8,206 nt of DNA, taken from assembly GCA_902464175.1 (NCBI GenBank), contig CABQHZ010000077.1, positions 1 through 8,206 of the forward strand, given 5' to 3'. Below, piece by piece: positions 6,155-8,206 of the stretch. Every line of letters starts with the position of its first letter. Position 1 is the first letter of the stretch. Made by a program: the position numbers and the translations under genes. Origin of the DNA: an uncultured Collinsella sp. (GTDB lineage: Bacteria; Actinomycetota; Coriobacteriia; Coriobacteriales; Coriobacteriaceae). The notes under the pieces are model-generated. The model was not told the origin of the DNA and did no database searches. It was given only the letters and a program-made list of their open reading frames with translations.

Positions 6155-8206
6155 CTAGGCCTGTTCGGCGCCTGCGGCCTCCAGACCGATCAAACGGAAC
6201 GGGTCCGCCACGCCGCCGATCGACTTTTGCAGCTCGCGTTGACGCTGCGAATCCTGCGCGGCCTGCACGGTCAGCGCGCGACGGGCTTCATCATCGAGCG
6301 AACGGTCCTGGCGCAGCTTGGCCTGTGCGGCACGCATGCGGCGCTTGATGGTGTAGAGCTCGAGCGTATCGAGCATAAACACGATGTTCGTCTCGGTGGG
6401 GTGCTTGCTCGTCGCCGAGATGCGCCCGGCACTCACAAGCGTTGCCGCCTCGGGACACACCGAGCGCGCTGCATCCATGCAGGCCGCAGGATCGGTTCCC
6501 GGCGGCGTTGCCAGAACGGCCCATGCGATGGACTCGTGACGAGGGTCAACCCACTCGATAGAGCAGATGCGGTCGGCATACGTGCGGAACAGGTCGGGGT
6601 AGCTCGTAAGCATCGTCAACAGCTCGCGCTCCCCTGCCAAGGACTTGCGCTCAAGATCAGTAAGAACCATCGGCGCCGCCGCAGCCGGTGCGCCCGAACC
6701 GTCAGCCACAGGCACAGCACCCATACCATCAGGCACGTCGATCGGCGGAAGATCGTCGACGACCTCCACGGGCGCGGCACCGTAGGCATCGAGCGGGACA
6801 TAGTCGTACGGCTCTTCTTCGACCGGAGCGGACACCGGCGGCGTCGCGCCCGATGCCCAAGCACCGCGAGATGCCCCCTGCGAACCAGACGTCCGACCGC
6901 CCGCGCTACCAGAGCGCTCGAGTTGCGCCCGCTGGCGTTCATAGTTCTGCTCACGACGTCGTTCCGCATCTTCGCGCTTGGCGACATCGCGAAACACGCG
7001 ACCCGAACTCGCACGCACTGTCTCCAGATCCAAACCCAGCAGATCGGCAATCTGGATAAAGTATGTGTCGATCATGTAGCTATCGCGCAGCGGATAGATA
7101 AGCGTCAGCGCATCTTCCAGCGCCTTGGCACGACCGCCCGGCGTGGTGATGTCACTCGACTCCTGCAGCGAACGGTAGACAAAGTCCATGAGCGGCTCGG
7201 CAGCGTCGATGCGCGCCTGAAGCTCCTGTCCACCATGCGCTGTGATGAACTCCATGGGGTCGTTGCCGTCGGGCAGCACCACGCAGCGCAGGTCCATCGA
7301 ATCCTGCTCGATAAATTGAATCGCGCGACGGGCGGCCTTCTGGCCCGCGGCATCGCCATCGAACATATACACGATACGCTTGGCAAAGCGGGTGAGCGTC
7401 TTGACGTGATGCTCCGTGAGCGCGGTGCCCAGCGTGGCGACAACGTTTTTGATCCCCGCCTCCCAGCAGGCGATACAATCGGTATAGCCCTCCACCACGA
7501 TGGCCGTATCCTGCGCGACGATAAACTCCTTGGCCCAGTTAAAGCCATAGAGGTTTCGCTTTTTATGGAACACGCTCGTCTCGGCGGTGTTGAGGTACTT
7601 GGGTTGGCCGTCACCCATGATGCGCCCGCCAAAGGCAATGTTGTGACCCTGCTCGTCAAAGATGGGAAACATCACGCGGTCGTAGAAGCGGTCGGCAAGC
7701 TGCCCGCGCCCGCGACTCACGGCAACGTTGGCGTCGATCATCTCCTGCGGGGTAAAACCCGCCTGGGACAGGTGCGACACCAGCGCGTTGCGGCCCGGTG
7801 CAAAGCCCAGGCAGTAGCGGCGGCAGACGTCGCCACCCATGCCGCGGCTGGCAAAGTACTCACGTGGACGGCCATCCTTACCGCGCATAAGCATGGTGTG
7901 GTAGAACTGGGCGGTCTCGGCGCACAGATCGTAGATGCGGGCACGCTTGGTGCCGCGCTCGCGGCGATCTCCGGTGTCGTGCAGCTCAATACCCGCACGA
8001 TCGGCCAAATAACGGATTGACTCGGGAAAGCTAAGGTTTTCACGCTTCATGATATAGGTGAAGACGTCGCCACCCTCGCCGCAGCCAAAGCAATGCCACA
8101 CCTGCGTGGCGGGAATAATGTGGAAGGACGGAGTCTTTTCGCCATGAAACGGGCAGCAGCCCCAAAACTCATGGCCGCGGGGCTTGAGCTCAACCGTTTC
8201 CTGCAC
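6155..8206 (-). CDS. dnaG: DNA primase DnaG (5' end missing)
   Basis: Makes the RNA primers for lagging-strand and origin synthesis, working with replicative helicase DnaB. 683 residues are visible; the frame is still open at the right edge, and family starts lie about 20 residues further upstream, so the GTG at 8206 is not taken as the start. Counting from the edge, the CHC2 zinc-binding domain has C18, H21, C39 and C42 (CPFHGEKTPSF ... HCFGCGEGGDVF). The catalytic core follows (GRIMGDGQPKYLNT at 194-207), with TOPRIM motifs EGYTD (239-243, E239), GTALT (260-264) and FDGDAAGQKA (282-291, D283 and D285). A charged, then Ala/Gly/Pro-rich linker at about 410-515 leads to the helicase-interacting C-terminal domain (about 516-665), with ERELLTMLTSYPDLF at 526-540. 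The linker is low in complexity and likely flexible. The stop is TAG at 6155-6157. It is followed by rpoD. Very secure. Confidence 0.97.
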   Translation of the reverse strand: MQETVELKPRGHEFWGCCPFHGEKTPSFHIIPATQVWHCFGCGEGGDVFTYIMKRENLSFPESIRYLADRAGIELHDTGDRRERGTKRARIYDLCAETAQFYHTMLMRGKDGRPREYFASRGMGGDVCRRYCLGFAPGRNALVSHLSQAGFTPQEMIDANVAVSRGRGQLADRFYDRVMFPIFDEQGHNIAFGGRIMGDGQPKYLNTAETSVFHKKRNLYGFNWAKEFIVAQDTAIVVEGYTDCIACWEAGIKNVVATLGTALTEHHVKTLTRFAKRIVYMFDGDAAGQKAARRAIQFIEQDSMDLRCVVLPDGNDPMEFITAHGGQELQARIDAAEPLMDFVYRSLQESSDITTPGGRAKALEDALTLIYPLRDSYMIDTYFIQIADLLGLDLETVRASSGRVFRDVAKREDAERRREQNYERQRAQLERSGSAGGRTSGSQGASRGAWASGATPPVSAPVEEEPYDYVPLDAYGAAPVEVVDDLPPIDVPDGMGAVPVADGSGAPAAAAPMVLTDLERKSLAGERELLTMLTSYPDLFRTYADRICSIEWVDPRHESIAWAVLATPPGTDPAACMDAARSVCPEAATLVSAGRISATSKHPTETNIVFMLDTLELYTIKRRMRAAQAKLRQDRSLDDEARRALTVQAAQDSQRQRELQKSIGGVADPFRLIGLEAAGAEQA

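Noticed and set aside
6227..8020. Open frame of 597 codons on the plus strand
   Set aside because: Antisense to dnaG, which has all its motifs. The product is rich in Arg, His and Leu with no family pattern, as expected of a shadow frame.
1..8206. Search by eye for CRISPR repeats, transposase genes, phage genes or a new defence system
   Set aside because: None seen; every long frame with family motifs is a core gene, and non-coding gaps are short.

Overview
The window is a piece of a GC-rich bacterial chromosome. It holds core housekeeping genes, all read from the minus strand. I see no insertion sequence, phage gene, CRISPR array or toxin-antitoxin pair. The sigma factor has an actinobacterial-type long acidic and basic N-terminal part. 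This combines with a Firmicutes-like order of Asp23/Gls24 protein, DAK2/FakA-type kinase and recG, and with GC-rich codon use. Together these point to Actinomycetota, class Coriobacteriia, perhaps Collinsella or a relative. That placement is inference from gene content and style, not from a search.

The layout is given in the direction of transcription, from high to low coordinates. (1) dnaG (primase) enters at the right edge without its first ~20 residues and ends at 6155. (2) A 110-base gap carries a possible weak promoter. (3) rpoD (primary sigma factor) occupies 6044-4695 and most likely starts at a GTG with a good ribosome binding site. (4) The rpoD terminator hairpin (4681-4648) is followed by a perfect 24-bp palindrome (4640-4617) that looks like a REP-type element. 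(5) A strong promoter (-10 TATAAT, A-rich upstream element) drives two identical tRNA-Asn(GTT) genes. Their spacer folds into a hairpin, and an intrinsic terminator ends the unit. (6) A second operon follows: an Asp23/Gls24 protein (GTG start), a 553-residue DAK2/FakA-like protein, and recG, which leaves the window at the left edge after 698 codons. Intergenic gaps in this operon are 27 and 10 bases.

The genes form three transcription units. The first is dnaG-rpoD, the primase and primary sigma pair of the macromolecular-synthesis operon. The second is the tRNA-Asn pair. The third is Asp23-FakA-RecG, which combines an envelope/stress-associated protein, a probable fatty-acid kinase ATP-binding subunit and a replication-fork helicase. 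No stretch longer than 300 bases lacks a gene; the longest non-coding parts are 4153-4346 and 4531-4694. I found no novel system here. The signals most worth a second look are the 24-bp palindrome, the structured tRNA spacer and the hairpin next to the Asp23 ribosome binding site.
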